64,000 nt of DNA, taken from positions 362,788,973 to 362,852,972 of the forward strand of contig JARDYH010000002.1 in assembly GCA_029215795.1 (NCBI GenBank), in the 5' to 3' direction. How positions within the stretch are numbered: position 1 is the stretch's first letter; every line of letters begins with the position of its first letter. The position numbers and the translations under genes were made by a program. The notes under the pieces were generated by a model. That model did not search any database. It was not told the origin of the DNA and saw only the letters and a list, made by a program, of their open reading frames with translations. The DNA comes from Anniella stebbinsi. Taxonomy: Eukaryota > Chordata > Lepidosauria > Squamata > Anniellidae. Shown piece after piece: positions 63,586-64,000 of this stretch.

Positions 63586-63779
63586 CTACAGCACTCCCCA
63601 GCACTCCACGCCTTTTCCAGCACTGCCAAATTCAACGGAGTGCCTGCCCCCGGACATCATCTGGCCTGCGGTGGTGAGGCAACCTGGCTCCTAAACCAAA
63701 TATGGTTCTCCATCCCAGAGCGATGCAATGCTCGGGGCCTCCTAGGCTCGTGTGGGAATTAAGCTCTTTAGTGAAGTTG

Positions 63780-64000
63780 TTTAGCCCTGCCGTCTCAGTT
63801 TTTATTTTTATTGTTTAAACCCAGCTTTTGGCAAGCAGAGCTGCTTACAAACTTCAATCCGCTGATCATCTGTTGTTAATCTGTGGTTGTGCATGCTGCG
63901 GCTGGGGCGATGCTTAAGCTATGGTTATTGTTTGTAAATGTTGTAAGCTTCTTTGGGCAGTACAGGGAGGCATGGTAAAAGCCTAAAAATAAAAAGGGAT
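63780..64000 (+). mobile_element. Possible LINE 3' end at right edge
   Basis: TGTTGTAAGCTTCTTTGGGC and CATGGTAAAAGCCTAAAAAT look like an L2/CR1-group 3' end running off the window. Weak support. Confidence 0.35.

Larger units (their letters stand above)
43765..64000 (-). other. FYTTD1: FYTTD1 gene body (3' part; introns filled by repeats)
   Basis: The gene extends from the right window edge to the probable poly(A) site, with exons listed separately. Introns carry: two minus-strand CR1 copies and two L2 copies (59470-61413), a palindromic element (58569-58871), tRNA-SINEs (57315-57520 and 62318-62745), the palindrome/DIRS composite (48519-55303), an L2 (47590-48255), an inverted-repeat element (47118-47338), a DIRS remnant and a CR1 (45793-46582). 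Sequence outside these insertions and exons shows nothing recognisable. DIRS lies in the sense orientation relative to the gene, whereas L2 copies are antisense. Confidence 0.8.

Noticed and set aside
1..64000. CRISPR arrays, bacterial operons, riboswitches or functional tRNA/rRNA genes
   Set aside because: Gene structure is spliced and vertebrate. tRNA-like A and B boxes occur only in SINEs, and the regular array at 11.4-13.3 kb is a hairpin satellite, not spacer-repeat.

Overview
The window is nuclear DNA of a non-avian reptile, most likely a squamate (lizard). This is inferred from two vertebrate genes in conserved order sitting in a repeat mixture of CR1 and L2-like LINEs, R4-clade LINE pieces, a DIRS retrotransposon, tRNA-derived SINEs, hAT elements and many small inverted-repeat elements. 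There are no bacterial-type operons. Most open frames are LINE remnants or chance.

Two host genes can be read, both on the minus strand. FYTTD1 (UIF, an mRNA-export adaptor) supplies its last six coding exons at 62943-62831, 59189-59093, 57857-57796, 55868-55794, 48428-48302 and 45576-45481. All splice phases fit, giving 570 nt that end in a stop, followed by about 1.7 kb of probable 3' UTR. Its 5' exons lie beyond the right edge. About 12.5 kb downstream, LRCH3 starts in a CpG-rich promoter. Exon 1 is 32997-32703, and the rest of the window to base 1 is its first intron. I recall the same tandem FYTTD1-LRCH3 order from human 3q29.

The most striking mobile DNA is a structurally complete DIRS element at about 48959-55046, inside a FYTTD1 intron and in the gene's sense orientation. 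It has a Gag-like ORF with one frameshift, a reverse transcriptase/RNase H ORF and a tyrosine recombinase ORF. It also has 132-bp identical inverted terminal repeats and an internal complementary region matching both termini. It interrupts a roughly 700-bp near-perfect palindrome. A second DIRS 5' end lies at about 46320-46582 in the next intron.

The second highlight is a 2549-bp non-autonomous hAT element (11037-13585) with an 8-bp target duplication. Its interior is a GC-rich array of about 195-bp hairpins with spacing 242, 242, 249, repeated, i.e. a 733-bp higher-order unit.

Layout: 1-10 kb has L2/CR1 fragments and a nested CR1 mosaic. 11-13.6 kb is the hAT hairpin array. 13.6-14.7 kb is a LINE endonuclease-domain piece. 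15-32 kb has inverted-repeat elements, L2, R4, a SINE and hATs in LRCH3 intron 1. 32.6-33.3 kb is the LRCH3 promoter and exon 1. 33.3-43.7 kb is intergenic, with nested CR1/L2. 43.7-64 kb is FYTTD1, with DIRS and other insertions in its introns. Coordinates of degenerate repeats are approximate, and family names rest on motif recognition without database comparison.
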